From contig NZ_JAGHZZ010000002.1 of the NCBI RefSeq assembly GCF_017745095.1, forward strand, positions 62,001-126,000: 64,000 nt of DNA, in the 5' to 3' direction. A program made the position numbers and the translations under genes. The DNA comes from Sporocytophaga sp. (GTDB taxonomy: Bacteria; Bacteroidota; Bacteroidia; Cytophagales; Cytophagaceae). The notes beneath the pieces are model-generated. The model worked only from the letters and a program-made list of their open reading frames with translations, did not search any database and had not been told where the DNA came from. This document shows positions 35,451 to 44,007 of this stretch, piece after piece (position 1 is the first letter of the stretch; the number at the start of each line of letters is the position of its first letter).

Positions 35451-36508
35451 TGATTACCTTTTATCCCGGACCTTCAAAAATTTATAAACAGGTAAAAGGC
35501 TTTCTGAATGAGGCTTTTGATTCGGGAATATTAAGCATGAACCACAGGAGTTCCGGATTTATGGAACTTTATAAAGACTGCTTAGAGCTAATCAGGAACA
35601 AACTTCTATTACCGGAAGATTATTCGGTTTACTTCGTTTCTTCTGCTACAGAATGTTGGGAAATTATTGCGCAATCTTTTATCAAAGAACAGTCCTTCCA
35701 TTTATACAATGGAGCATTCGGTGAAAAATGGATGGACACTAACGGTAAATTGGGACTTAAAACAATTGGCTATAGATATAATATAAATGAAGTTGTTCAT
35801 ACTGAAATGTTGAAAAATGCTTTAGTATGTGATTTAATAGCTTTAACCCAAAACGAAACCTCCAATGGTACTCAGATTCAGAATGAGCAGCTGTCGGAAA
35901 TCAGAGCTTCTTTTTCCGAAAAACTAATAGCTGTAGATGCAACTTCATCTATGGCTGGTGTCTATCTGGACTTTTCTATGGCTGACATCTGGTATGCTTC
36001 AGTACAAAAGTGTTTTGGTCTTCCATCCGGTCTCTCTCTGTTGATATGCTCCCCAAAGGCTGTTAACAAAGGCCTGGAAATTGGTACCAACAAATATTAC
36101 AACAGCTTTGTGAATCTTCATGAAAATATGCTGAAGTATCAGACAACTCATACGCCCAACATTCTTGATATAGTTTTATTAAAGAAGGTATTGGAAAGTA
36201 TATCTCCTATTGGCAATATTGATCAGAGAATAAAAAAACAAGCAGACGAATGGTATGACTTTCTGCAGGGATTTCAGTCTGTAAAACCATTGGTAATTGA
36301 AAATCAAATGCGTTCAGATACAGTTATAGCTGTAAAGAGTGATGCTTCATATGTAAAAAATATAAAAGAGCAATCGTTAAAAGCTGGCATCACTCTTGGC
36401 AATGGCTATGGAACATGGAAATACGACACATTCAGGATTGCCAATTTTCCTGCGATTGAAGAACAGGAGATAATGCAACTGAAAACTTTCCTAAAAAATA
36501 CATTGTAA
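35450..36508 (+). CDS. SerC-like class V aminotransferase (possible phosphoserine aminotransferase)
   Basis: 352 residues, PLP fold type I. The N-terminal FYPGPSKIY and SMNHRSSGFMELY resemble SerC and related alanine-glyoxylate aminotransferases. Asp163 (AVDATSSMAG) contacts the PLP pyridine and Lys187 (ASVQKCFGLPSG) is the Schiff-base lysine. Phosphoserine aminotransferase is the likeliest activity, but no other serine pathway gene is adjacent, so the symbol is left blank. It overlaps aroQ by 1 bp and is followed after 6 bp by rnhA. Confidence 0.8.
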   Translation: MITFYPGPSKIYKQVKGFLNEAFDSGILSMNHRSSGFMELYKDCLELIRNKLLLPEDYSVYFVSSATECWEIIAQSFIKEQSFHLYNGAFGEKWMDTNGKLGLKTIGYRYNINEVVHTEMLKNALVCDLIALTQNETSNGTQIQNEQLSEIRASFSEKLIAVDATSSMAGVYLDFSMADIWYASVQKCFGLPSGLSLLICSPKAVNKGLEIGTNKYYNSFVNLHENMLKYQTTHTPNILDIVLLKKVLESISPIGNIDQRIKKQADEWYDFLQGFQSVKPLVIENQMRSDTVIAVKSDASYVKNIKEQSLKAGITLGNGYGTWKYDTFRIANFPAIEEQEIMQLKTFLKNTL

Positions 36509-36514
36509 TAAAAC

Positions 36515-36988
36515 ATGATTGTCATTTATACAGACGGCGCTGCAAAAGGAAATCCAGGACCAGGAGGCTATGGCACTGTGCTTAAATACAAGCAGCATAG
36601 AAAAGAGCTTTCTGAAGGGTTCAGACTTACAACTAACAATAGAATGGAGCTTCTTGCTGTGATAAAAGGACTTGAAGCTTTAAAAGAGCCGGGACAACAA
36701 GTGACGATTTACTCAGACTCCAAGTATGTAGTTGATGCTGTAGAAAAAGGTTGGATATGGGGTTGGGTAAAAAAGAATTTTAAAGATAAAAAGAATGAAG
36801 ATCTGTGGAGAAAATTCATTGAAGTCTATAAAAAACATGAAGTCAAATTTCAATGGGTGAAAGGTCATGCGGGGAATGTAGAAAATGAAATCTGCGATAG
36901 GTTGGCCGTAAAAAGCGCAGAAGGTCCGAAGCTATTGATAGATGAAGGTTATGAAAGAAGTGCTAACAACAGAGATAGCTTATTCTGA
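36515..36988 (+). CDS. rnhA: Ribonuclease HI
   Basis: 157 residues. It cuts the RNA strand of RNA-DNA hybrids. The catalytic set is complete: Asp7 (IYTDGAAKGNPGPGG), Glu45 (NNRMELLAV), Asp68 (IYSDSKYV), His118 (VKGHAGN) and Asp128 (CDRLA). The basic protrusion (GWVKKNFKDKKN) is present as in E. coli RNase HI. It sits in a tight run after aroQ and the aminotransferase. Confidence 0.96.
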   Translation: MIVIYTDGAAKGNPGPGGYGTVLKYKQHRKELSEGFRLTTNNRMELLAVIKGLEALKEPGQQVTIYSDSKYVVDAVEKGWIWGWVKKNFKDKKNEDLWRKFIEVYKKHEVKFQWVKGHAGNVENEICDRLAVKSAEGPKLLIDEGYERSANNRDSLF

Positions 36989-37007
36989 TTTAAATTATTT
37001 TATTTAA

Positions 37008-37724
37008 ATGGGTAATTCTTATTTCAGATTCAAGCAATTTCAAGTCAATCAGGAGAAAACTGGTATGAAAGTCTGCACCGACTCATGCATATTCGGTGCT
37101 TATATTGATCCAGGAGAAGCTAAAAATATACTTGATATAGGAAGTGGTACAGGGCTACTTTCATTAATGCTTGCTCAAAAATCAACTGCGGAAATAGACG
37201 CAGTTGAAATAGATGTAGATGCAGCATTACAATCCGAAGAAAATTTTAAAAACTGCCAATGGAAAGACAGACTTCACATATTCTCTTCTTCCATTCAAAA
37301 CTTCAGTGCATCAGCAATGAAGAAATATGATCTTATCATTTCCAATCCACCCTTCTTCTCCAATCATTTATTATCGCCCAATCCTAAACTAAATAAGGCT
37401 ATCCACAACACAACTCTTTCTTTGAAGGACCTTTCGGAATCTGTTGCTAGTCTCTTGTCATGTGAAGGAAAATTTTACGTTTTGCTTCCACCTTATGAAG
37501 CCTCTGTATTTGAAGAGATTCTCGGAGAGGCAAATCTTTTTCTTCAAGACAGACTTGAAATCAAAGATAAGAATGAGGGAAAAATAATACGGGTAATTGA
37601 TTGTTATAGCAATACACGAATAGCTACAACTTCATCTAATAAATCCTTCATTATCAAAAATTCTAAAGGCCAGTATACATCTGAATTTTCCGACCTGCTT
37701 CGCCCTTATTATCTTTTTCTTTAA
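37008..37724 (+). CDS. trmN6: tRNA1(Val) adenine-37 N6-methyltransferase (YfiC/TrmN6 family)
   Basis: 238 residues, class I SAM methyltransferase. It opens SYFRFKQFQVNQEKTGMKVC, the family's substrate-side motif. Motif I is DIGSGTGL at 43-50, the acidic motif II VEIDVDA near 66-72, and NPPFF at 113-117 marks an exocyclic-amine methyltransferase. It methylates A37 of tRNA-Val in E. coli; the same target here is inference. It lies 19 bp behind rnhA and ends 8 bp from the convergent saccharopine dehydrogenase-like gene. Confidence 0.88.
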   Translation: MGNSYFRFKQFQVNQEKTGMKVCTDSCIFGAYIDPGEAKNILDIGSGTGLLSLMLAQKSTAEIDAVEIDVDAALQSEENFKNCQWKDRLHIFSSSIQNFSASAMKKYDLIISNPPFFSNHLLSPNPKLNKAIHNTTLSLKDLSESVASLLSCEGKFYVLLPPYEASVFEEILGEANLFLQDRLEIKDKNEGKIIRVIDCYSNTRIATTSSNKSFIIKNSKGQYTSEFSDLLRPYYLFL

Positions 37725-37732
37725 GATAGTTT

Positions 37733-39061
37733 TTACAACTCTTTCATCTTAAATCTGATTCCTTCCTGTTCTAATTCCCGAAGGATTGGATAATATAATT
37801 CTTTGCTGGTAGGTACATGAACACCGGTAAGTTTGATTTGGCCTTCCATTAAAAGTTTCGCCGCTATACCAAGAGGAAGACCAACTGTTTTTGCCATCGC
37901 AGTATTTATCTGATCATCTCCGTTTACAACCAAAGAAGAAGATTTTCTGAAAAATTCACTTCCAACTTTATATTCAAAATAATGAATCATAACGATTCTG
38001 TCTTTATCATTTGCTTCCAGCTTCCACTTCTCTTCAATTAAGCTCTGTAAGTGCTGAGCTGGTGTAGCATTTGAAAATTTGATTTTATTACCTGGATCAA
38101 ACAAACCAAGCCATTTCATTAGTTGTATTTCATTACTTTGAAGAGCCAAATCAAGGTATTTGCTTGTTCTGTCTGTTACACTTCCTGTTCCTGCAGGCAA
38201 GTATGACTCTACCAGATTAACAAAAGCAGCACCCTCTGGCAGATCAATTGTATAAGAATCTTCTGTAAGACCAAGCTGAATAAGGGAATTCCAGGCACTG
38301 CAATATCCTTCCCCCCTGAGAGTACCTCTGATAAAAGTATCTATGCCATTCAAACCATAGAGATCTATGTATTTTAATGAATCTCTGTTCAGATATCCTT
38401 CAAACATTCCGGCATCATCCACTTCAATATTTTCAATTCTTGAAAAAAGCCGATGATAAGGAACATATTTATAGATTCCATTTTCCAGATATTTTACTGT
38501 ACCTTGTCCAGCAAGGACTACATTGCGTGGGTTCCAGCTTATCTTATAGTGCCACGGATTGGTATCAGATTCCGGAGCAACCAGTCCACCTGTATAGGAC
38601 TTAAAACTAATAAGTGCCCCGCCCTCAGCTTTAATTTTATCAATCTCTTCCATTGCAGACATATGATCAATGCCTGGGTCTAGACCACTTTCCATCAGTA
38701 TTAACAAACCTTTTTCTTTTGCTTCTTTATCAAGCGCTTGTATTTCCGGAGATACATAAGAAGCTGTTATAAACGGAACCGACATATTGAGACATTCCCT
38801 GGCAGCAAGAATATGTAGCTGTGGGGGAAGCAGTGATATTACAAGATGATGACTTCCTATCTCTTTTTTCCTCTGCTCTTCATTATTAATATCAAAAATT
38901 AAAGGAATGCCAGAAGGATGATTCTTTAATTTCCCATTGATCAGTTTTTCATCAGCATCTGCAACTGTTAGCATCCAGCCATTAGTGGCTGAAACTTTTA
39001 AGAGATAAGTGATCAATGCAGAAGAGGATCTTCCAGCTCCTAGTACCAATATTTTTTTCAT
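37733..39061 (-). CDS. Saccharopine dehydrogenase family protein
   Basis: 442 residues. An N-terminal NAD(P) Rossmann fold (KKILVLGAGRSSSALITYLL) is followed by the saccharopine dehydrogenase C domain with ESGLDPGIDHMSAMEEID near 124-141 and SYTGGLVAPESDTNPWHYKISW near 155-176. This matches the LYS9-type (glutamate-forming) enzymes common in Bacteroidota, which take part in lysine turnover. No other lysine gene is adjacent. The start ATG is preceded by a 62-bp gap to the divergent hydrolase gene. Confidence 0.87.
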   Translation of the reverse strand: MKKILVLGAGRSSSALITYLLKVSATNGWMLTVADADEKLINGKLKNHPSGIPLIFDINNEEQRKKEIGSHHLVISLLPPQLHILAARECLNMSVPFITASYVSPEIQALDKEAKEKGLLILMESGLDPGIDHMSAMEEIDKIKAEGGALISFKSYTGGLVAPESDTNPWHYKISWNPRNVVLAGQGTVKYLENGIYKYVPYHRLFSRIENIEVDDAGMFEGYLNRDSLKYIDLYGLNGIDTFIRGTLRGEGYCSAWNSLIQLGLTEDSYTIDLPEGAAFVNLVESYLPAGTGSVTDRTSKYLDLALQSNEIQLMKWLGLFDPGNKIKFSNATPAQHLQSLIEEKWKLEANDKDRIVMIHYFEYKVGSEFFRKSSSLVVNGDDQINTAMAKTVGLPLGIAAKLLMEGQIKLTGVHVPTSKELYYPILRELEQEGIRFKMKEL

Positions 39062-39123
39062 ATCTGAATGATTTGCCTAGTTCGGATATACGAGTCTGCT
39101 CTAAAAATAGAAAATAAATTTTT

Positions 39124-39801
39124 ATGTTTGGACAGATAAGGAATTCTATGAAAACACATTTTCTTAAAGTTGAAAAAACTGCTCGCTATTGTACACTTGG
39201 GGAGATGAATGAGCAAACCAAAAGTATCTGGATTGTTTGTCACGGCTATGGCCAGCTGGCTCCTTATTTTATTGATAAATTTAAAATATTAGACGATGGT
39301 AAAACTTTGATAGTAGCTCCTGAAGCCTTATCAAGGTTCTATCTTGAAGGTTTCAGCGGAAGAGTCGGTGCAACCTGGATGACAAAAGAGGAGCGTGAAA
39401 AAGATATCGAAGATTATGTGGAGTATATTGAAAAGCTTTATAATGAAATAATTCAAGGCTATTCCTCACATCAGTTAAAACTCAACATTTTAGGGTTTTC
39501 ACAGGGCGTGGCAACGGTGTGCCGATGGGTAGTAAGTAAAAAAAAGAACTTTGATAAGCTGATATTATGGGCGGGTATATTTCCTCCAGATTTGAATACA
39601 GACTTTCAGTTTAGTATGGAAACCTTTCAGGAAAAAGATATTTATATAGTATATGGTGATAAAGATCCTTTGCTAAAAGAAGATCATTTGAAAGAGTTAG
39701 AATTACTTGGATCAAAGTTTAAGAATTTAAAAGTATTAACTTTCAATGGAAAACATGAGATTAATCAAGAAGTTTTAATTTTTTTAAAACAAAATAACTA
39801 A
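39124..39801 (+). CDS. Alpha/beta hydrolase, phospholipase/carboxylesterase type
   Basis: 225 residues; a shorter start at Met9 (39148) is also plausible and would fit the family better. VCHGYGQLAPYF is the oxyanion region, GFSQG at 124-128 has the nucleophile Ser126, Asp181 (YGDKDPLL) and His211 (NGKHEI) complete the triad. No signal peptide, so cytosolic. Substrate is unknown; acyl-esters or thioesters are typical for the family. Confidence 0.85.
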   Translation: MFGQIRNSMKTHFLKVEKTARYCTLGEMNEQTKSIWIVCHGYGQLAPYFIDKFKILDDGKTLIVAPEALSRFYLEGFSGRVGATWMTKEEREKDIEDYVEYIEKLYNEIIQGYSSHQLKLNILGFSQGVATVCRWVVSKKKNFDKLILWAGIFPPDLNTDFQFSMETFQEKDIYIVYGDKDPLLKEDHLKELELLGSKFKNLKVLTFNGKHEINQEVLIFLKQNN

Positions 39802-39885
39802 TAATCTTATTTGAAGGGCTATACTATTTTGGCTTCTTTTTAAAAAAAAATTAATCGATGAAGTATATCTAATCTTCAAAAATAT

Positions 39886-39893
39886 TATATTTG
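39886..39893 (+). promoter_or_regulatory. -7 box upstream of the first T9SS-exported protein gene
   Basis: TATATTTG, a full match to TAnnTTTG, 49 bp before the ATG. A TTTG at -33 is not evident. Confidence 0.45.
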
Positions 39894-39942
39894 GCTGTTT
39901 TAAAACTAAAATTTATTTAAATAAACCTTAGAAAAACTCACT

Positions 39943-41019
39943 ATGAAAAAAAGTTTACTAGCGTTTGGTTTTGCATTAGCAAGCTCTGCTTCTTTCGCTC
40001 AGCTTTCAACTACAGCATTGCCAACTCCAGGCCTTCAGCCAACCTACATTTATGATGATATGGCTGATACTGATCCTACTACAGACGGAACTCAGGAATA
40101 TTATGATGCAGCTACTGAAAGAGGTATCTTTTATTTCACAGGAGATGCAGATGGAGATACAGTAGCTAATCCAGTTAGAGCTAATGGAAAACTTAGCATT
40201 GAAGTGAATAATGCAGGTTCTTACAAAAACCTTTTCGGTATTTCTTTTGGAGATGGCAAATCTTTTGATTTTTCAGGAAACTCTGACATTCAACTTGTAA
40301 TCAAAAACGATGGGGCTACTCCAGGCGATACTCTTCTTATTCAAATGCAGTTACAATCTGCAAATGGAAAAGGTGAATACACTCCTTCTAGCGTTGTAGA
40401 AACAAATGCAAATGGTACTTCTTGGGCTAGCCCTCTAAGAAAGAAAAAAATTGAATTCTTTGTTCTTTCTGGAGAAACAAAAAACATCTACCTTGACCTA
40501 ACTCCTGCTGGTGCTGGTGAAGGAACAGGTGGTTATGCTGCTGATCCAGTAGATCCATTCCCTTGCTCATCTCCAGCTACTTGCCCAGTTACAGTTTACA
40601 ATTTAGATCCTTCTCAATTAGAGAAAATTCTTTTCTTCATCAACCCGATCGTAGAACTTCCAGAATCTGACAAAACAGATTATGATCCATTAGGCCCATA
40701 CTCTGGTACAATTGAAATCTCTAGATTACTTGTTGGTACTGATCTTGATGTTACTAGCAACAAAGCTAAAACTGCTGATGTAGCAAACCTTTCAATTTAT
40801 CCAAACCCTTCAACTGATGTTGCAACTGTTTCTTACAATGCAAAAAGCTCAAACGTTGTTGTAAACGTATCTGATCTTAAAGGAAACGTTGTGAAGTCTG
40901 TAAACGGAACTTCTACTTCTGCTAATGTAGCAACTGCTGACCTAACTGCTGGTCTTTATGTAGTTTCTGTACTTGTAGACGGTGTTCCTTCAGCTCCTCA
41001 GAAACTAGTGGTTAAGTAA
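39943..41019 (+). CDS. Secreted protein with T9SS type A sorting domain, paralogue 1
   Basis: 358 residues. Signal peptide MKKSLLAFGFALASSASFAQ. A domain of about 220 residues follows (core FYFTGDADGDT, SYKNLFGISFGD, IEFFVLSGETKN) that looks like a beta-sandwich, possibly carbohydrate-binding, but no family was recognised. Two Cys occur in PCSSPATCP. The last 76 residues are a T9SS type A sorting domain, starting LSIYPNPSTDVATVSY and ending APQKLVVK. The protein should cross the outer membrane through T9SS and stay on the surface or be released. Codon choice is strongly biased to GCT, TCT, CTT and AAC, which hints at high expression. A second, frameshifted copy follows 360 bp downstream. Confidence 0.88.
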   Translation: MKKSLLAFGFALASSASFAQLSTTALPTPGLQPTYIYDDMADTDPTTDGTQEYYDAATERGIFYFTGDADGDTVANPVRANGKLSIEVNNAGSYKNLFGISFGDGKSFDFSGNSDIQLVIKNDGATPGDTLLIQMQLQSANGKGEYTPSSVVETNANGTSWASPLRKKKIEFFVLSGETKNIYLDLTPAGAGEGTGGYAADPVDPFPCSSPATCPVTVYNLDPSQLEKILFFINPIVELPESDKTDYDPLGPYSGTIEISRLLVGTDLDVTSNKAKTADVANLSIYPNPSTDVATVSYNAKSSNVVVNVSDLKGNVVKSVNGTSTSANVATADLTAGLYVVSVLVDGVPSAPQKLVVK

Positions 41020-41038
41020 TTTATTAATCACTTATAAT

Positions 41039-41078
41039 AAAAAGCTATTTCAATGTAAAAGTTGAAATAGCTTTTTTT
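41039..41078 (+). terminator. Strong terminator after the first T9SS-exported gene
   Basis: A 15-bp perfect stem (AAAAAGCTATTTCAA and its complement) around an 8-nt loop, ending in seven or more T. It isolates the first paralogue from the second. Confidence 0.9.
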
Positions 41079-41380
41079 ATGCTCTTTTTTAATGTTACAC
41101 TCAGGTAAATCATTTTTCTACAATCTGTAATTAATCATCTACCCTCAAGCATTTCAAATCACAGGCAAATTCTACTTCTCTTACTCCAAAAACAATTAGA
41201 TTGCATGAGCTTTAAAAATTAAAACTAATACATACAACCCAAAACCAGATATTGCGAAAAAACACAAGATTATAATAAAACATATAAAGCAAAAGGGCAA
41301 TTATAACTAAATCCTTTAATTAAAAAAGCAATTCATTTTTAAAAACTTTGATCTATTTTATTACCCAAGGAAAACTCATT
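41079..41380 (+). other. Intergenic region between the two T9SS paralogues
   Basis: About 300 bp, AT-rich, without an open frame or a clear repeat. The last 20 bp (ggaaaactcatt before ATG) resemble the leader of the first copy (gaaaaactcact), so the duplication included the translation start. Confidence 0.5.
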
Positions 41381-42196
41381 ATGAAAAATAGTATACTGGC
41401 ATTTAGCTTTATATTAGCAAGCACTGCTTCTTTTGCTCAGAATTCACCGGCTTTTCAGCCTACTTACATTTATGACGATATGGCTGATGCCGATCCTTCA
41501 AAAGATGGATATCAGGAATACTATGATTTAGTTACAGAAAGAGGCATTTTTTATTTTACTGGAGATGCAGATGGAGATACAGTAGCCACTCCAGCTAGAG
41601 CTAATGGAAAACTTAGCATCGAGGTGAATCATGCTGGTTCTTACAAAAACCTTTTCGGTATTTCTTTTGGAGATAACAAATCTTTTGATTTTTCAAAAAG
41701 CTCCGACATTCAACTTGTAATCAAAAACAATGGCTCTACACCTGGAGATACTCTTCTCCTTCAGTTACTGCTTCAATCTGCAGACGGCAAAGGAGAATAC
41801 CTTCCATCCAGTGTTATAGAAACAAATGCGAATGGTACTACATGGGCAAGTCCTCTGAGAAAGAAAAAAATTGAGTTCTTTGTCCTTTCTGGAGAAACCA
41901 AAAATATCTTCCTTGACCTAACTCCAGATGGGGCTGGTGAAGGAACAGGAGGTTATACTGCAGTTGAGGATGACCCAAACACTATAGATATAAATGAATC
42001 GTTCCTTTGCTTAGCTCCTAATAGTTGCCCGGTTACAAATTATTCTTTAGATCCTTCTGAATTAGAGAAAATTTTGTTCTTCATCAACCCGATAGTAGGA
42101 CTTTCAGAATCAGAAAAAGCAGACTATGATCCACTAGGTGCTTACTCCGGAACAATTGAAATTTATTCACTACTTGTTGTACAGACCTTGATATAA
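41381..42196 (+). CDS. Paralogue 2 of the T9SS-exported protein, truncated by a frameshift
   Basis: 271 residues from the ATG at 41381, which aligns with the start of paralogue 1; an upstream in-frame ATG at 41348 would spoil the signal peptide MKNSILAFSFILASTASFAQ. Very close to paralogue 1 through the whole body, with a short insertion (VEDDPNTIDINES) before its Cys pair. Near 42179-42180 one G is missing compared with paralogue 1 (CTTGTTG-TAC against CTTGTTGGTAC). The frame then ends at TGA after QTLI, so the product lacks the sorting domain and should stop in the periplasm. Sequencing error, true pseudogene or phase-type change are all possible. Confidence 0.8.
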   Translation: MKNSILAFSFILASTASFAQNSPAFQPTYIYDDMADADPSKDGYQEYYDLVTERGIFYFTGDADGDTVATPARANGKLSIEVNHAGSYKNLFGISFGDNKSFDFSKSSDIQLVIKNNGSTPGDTLLLQLLLQSADGKGEYLPSSVIETNANGTTWASPLRKKKIEFFVLSGETKNIFLDLTPDGAGEGTGGYTAVEDDPNTIDINESFLCLAPNSCPVTNYSLDPSELEKILFFINPIVGLSESEKADYDPLGAYSGTIEIYSLLVVQTLI

Positions 42197-42462
42197 CTAG
42201 CTACAAAGCTAAAACTGGTGAGATAGCAGACCTTTCAATTTATCCAAACCCTTCAACTGATATTGCAACTGTAGCTTACAAAGCAAAGAGCTCAAACGTT
42301 ATAGTTAACGTATCTGATCTAAAAGGGAACGTTGTGAAGTCTGTAAACGGGACGTCTACTTATGCTAATGTAGCAACTGCAGACCTAACTGCTGGTCTTT
42401 ATGTAGTCTCTATCCTTGTTGACGGTTTTCCTTCTTCTCCTCAGAAACTAGTGGTTAAGTAA
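42180..42462 (+). pseudogene. Detached T9SS sorting domain of paralogue 2
   Basis: In the +1-restored frame the sequence runs without a stop from ACAGACCTTGAT to AAACTAGTGGTTAAGTAA at 42460-42462. It encodes LSIYPNPSTDIATVAY, VNVSDLKGNVVKSVNG and a QKLVVK end, nearly the same as paralogue 1. Because the domain is otherwise intact, the lesion looks recent. Confidence 0.8.
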
Positions 42463-42534
42463 TTTATTGAACACTTATAATACTTTATACAATGTCCTAG
42501 CCCCCCTTATCTAACTGGAGCTCCAAGAGGAACG

Positions 42535-43257
42535 CTATTCAAAATTGAGATATAATGTTACGGTATGAGTAAATACTTTTTTCAAGCTCTTACTATAAAT
42601 ATTATCGTCATGGATGAGCATGTTTTTAATCCCATGAGAAAATCTTAATTCAGGAGAAAATTTGAACAGCGGATAATAAATGTCAAAACCAAAGCCATAA
42701 TCTATTCTTAAATCGGTGTTTTGAACTCTAAGATCTGTTTCTTTCTTTTCTTTTTTCTTCGCACCAGCCTCTATACCAGGATTTATTCCTCCGAGAATGT
42801 ACATTCTGGCATTTTTTCTTCTCTGAGACTTGAATTTCAAAAGAAGCGGTAAGTTAATATACGATGATTCGGTAATCTGATCTGATTTATACTTATTCCT
42901 AAATTCATATGCTACATTCCTAGTGTATAATGAAAAGTTAGGTAAAAGCCTTAAATCCCAGTGATCATGAAGTTTCAAATTAACAATAAATCCTATTGTA
43001 AGGGCTCCATTATTTCCAGGAGCTGCCTGTGTAATGGAATCCAGCTGAAAATAATAGTCAGAATGTACCACGTCAAACTTGGTAAACCCGGCAGCAAGGA
43101 AAAATCCATAGTGCAAAAGCTTGTCGTCATAAAAAGGCAGATTCGTATTTGCCGTATATTGACCAAATGACTTGCTCAGGGTAAATAAACAAAAAAATAG
43201 AGCTATTGTTTTTTTGCCACGTAAATTGAGGCTATTCCTAAACTTAAAGATTGACAT
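42535..43257 (-). CDS. porT: Type IX secretion system outer-membrane protein PorT
   Basis: 240 residues with a signal peptide (about 1-33, [10 protein letters not shown]). The mature part is an eight-stranded barrel; [20 protein letters not shown] is the typical PorT start and the gene position after ubiE matches other Bacteroidota. PorT (SprT) is required for T9SS export, probably by assisting assembly. A lysine-rich loop ([11 protein letters not shown]) is unusual but in frame. The 5' end overlaps ubiE by 55 bp, so the two are cotranscribed. An internal start cannot be excluded. Confidence 0.85.
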   Translation of the reverse strand: MSIFKFRNSLNLRGKKTIALFFCLFTLSKSFGQYTANTNLPFYDDKLLHYGFFLAAGFTKFDVVHSDYYFQLDSITQAAPGNNGALTIGFIVNLKLHDHWDLRLLPNFSLYTRNVAYEFRNKYKSDQITESSYINLPLLLKFKSQRRKNARMYILGGINPGIEAGAKKKEKKETDLRVQNTDLRIDYGFGFDIYYPLFKFSPELRFSHGIKNMLIHDDNIYSKSLKKVFTHTVTLYLNFE

Positions 43258-43928
43258 GTTGCTGATTTAAATCCAATTCTGTTTAAAATACCGACAAACT
43301 CTTTTCCATAAGGAAATTTCTTAACTGATTCAGGAAGATATGTATATGCAGCCTTGTCTCTTGATACCAGTCTTCCGATGAGAGGAAGAATTTGTTTACT
43401 ATAAAAAGAATACAATTGTTTAAAGGGAAATTTCTCCGGCTGAGAAAACTCGAGTATCATCACTTCGCCGCCTGGTTTCAGAACTCTAAGAATCTCACTA
43501 AGGCCTTTTTCCAAATGCTCAAAGTTCCTTACTCCAAAGGCAACGGTAACAGCATCAAAATAATTGTCCGGAAATATAATATTTTCCGAATCGCCTTGCT
43601 GAAGCAATATTTTACTAGAAAGCCCAAGTTTGGCAATTTTTTCTTTTCCGATGGTAAGCATCCCCTCAGAAATATCAATACCGATGATCCTTTCAGGATT
43701 AAGGCTAAGAGCTTCAATAGCCAGGTCTCCTGTTCCTGTAGCTATATCCAGTATCAGTTTAGGCTTATTTGCTTTTAATTTACCAATAGCTTTTTTTCTC
43801 CATCTGATATCGATTCCTGCGCTTAAAACCCTGTTTAACAGGTCATATTTAGGGGCAATATTATCGAACATCTGAGAAACCTGTTCCTTTTTGCCTTTGC
43901 TTAAATCGTCCTTATAAGGTAATACCAT
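43203..43928 (-). CDS. ubiE: Demethylmenaquinone methyltransferase
   Basis: 241 residues, class I SAM methyltransferase. It makes menaquinone from demethylmenaquinone, the quinone that complex I (nuo, same window) would reduce. [20 protein letters not shown] near 22-41 is the UbiE/MenG signature; [15 protein letters not shown] is motif I and [13 protein letters not shown] near 130 is a second signature. The C-terminal end overlaps the porT start by 55 bp. In a menaquinone organism the name menG is equivalent. Confidence 0.95.
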   Translation of the reverse strand: MVLPYKDDLSKGKKEQVSQMFDNIAPKYDLLNRVLSAGIDIRWRKKAIGKLKANKPKLILDIATGTGDLAIEALSLNPERIIGIDISEGMLTIGKEKIAKLGLSSKILLQQGDSENIIFPDNYFDAVTVAFGVRNFEHLEKGLSEILRVLKPGGEVMILEFSQPEKFPFKQLYSFYSKQILPLIGRLVSRDKAAYTYLPESVKKFPYGKEFVGILNRIGFKSATCQSLSLGIASIYVAKKQ

Positions 43929-43954
43929 CAGTCAAAATTTTGCGCAAAATAAAT

Positions 43955-43986
43955 AAAAAAAGGCTAAACCGAATGGTTTAGCCTTT
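43955..43986 (-). terminator. Terminator of the PorE-like triplet
   Basis: 12-bp perfect stem, AAAGGCTAAACC at 43959-43970 with GGTTTAGCCTTT at 43975-43986, four-base loop, then a T-rich tail on the minus strand. It separates the triplet from ubiE-porT. Confidence 0.85.
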
Positions 43987-44007
43987 ATAAACTTTTCAGA
44001 TTGAAAT

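Noticed and set aside
41348-41380. Upstream ATG for the second T9SS paralogue
   Set aside because: It adds eleven residues before the signal peptide that paralogue 1 does not have.
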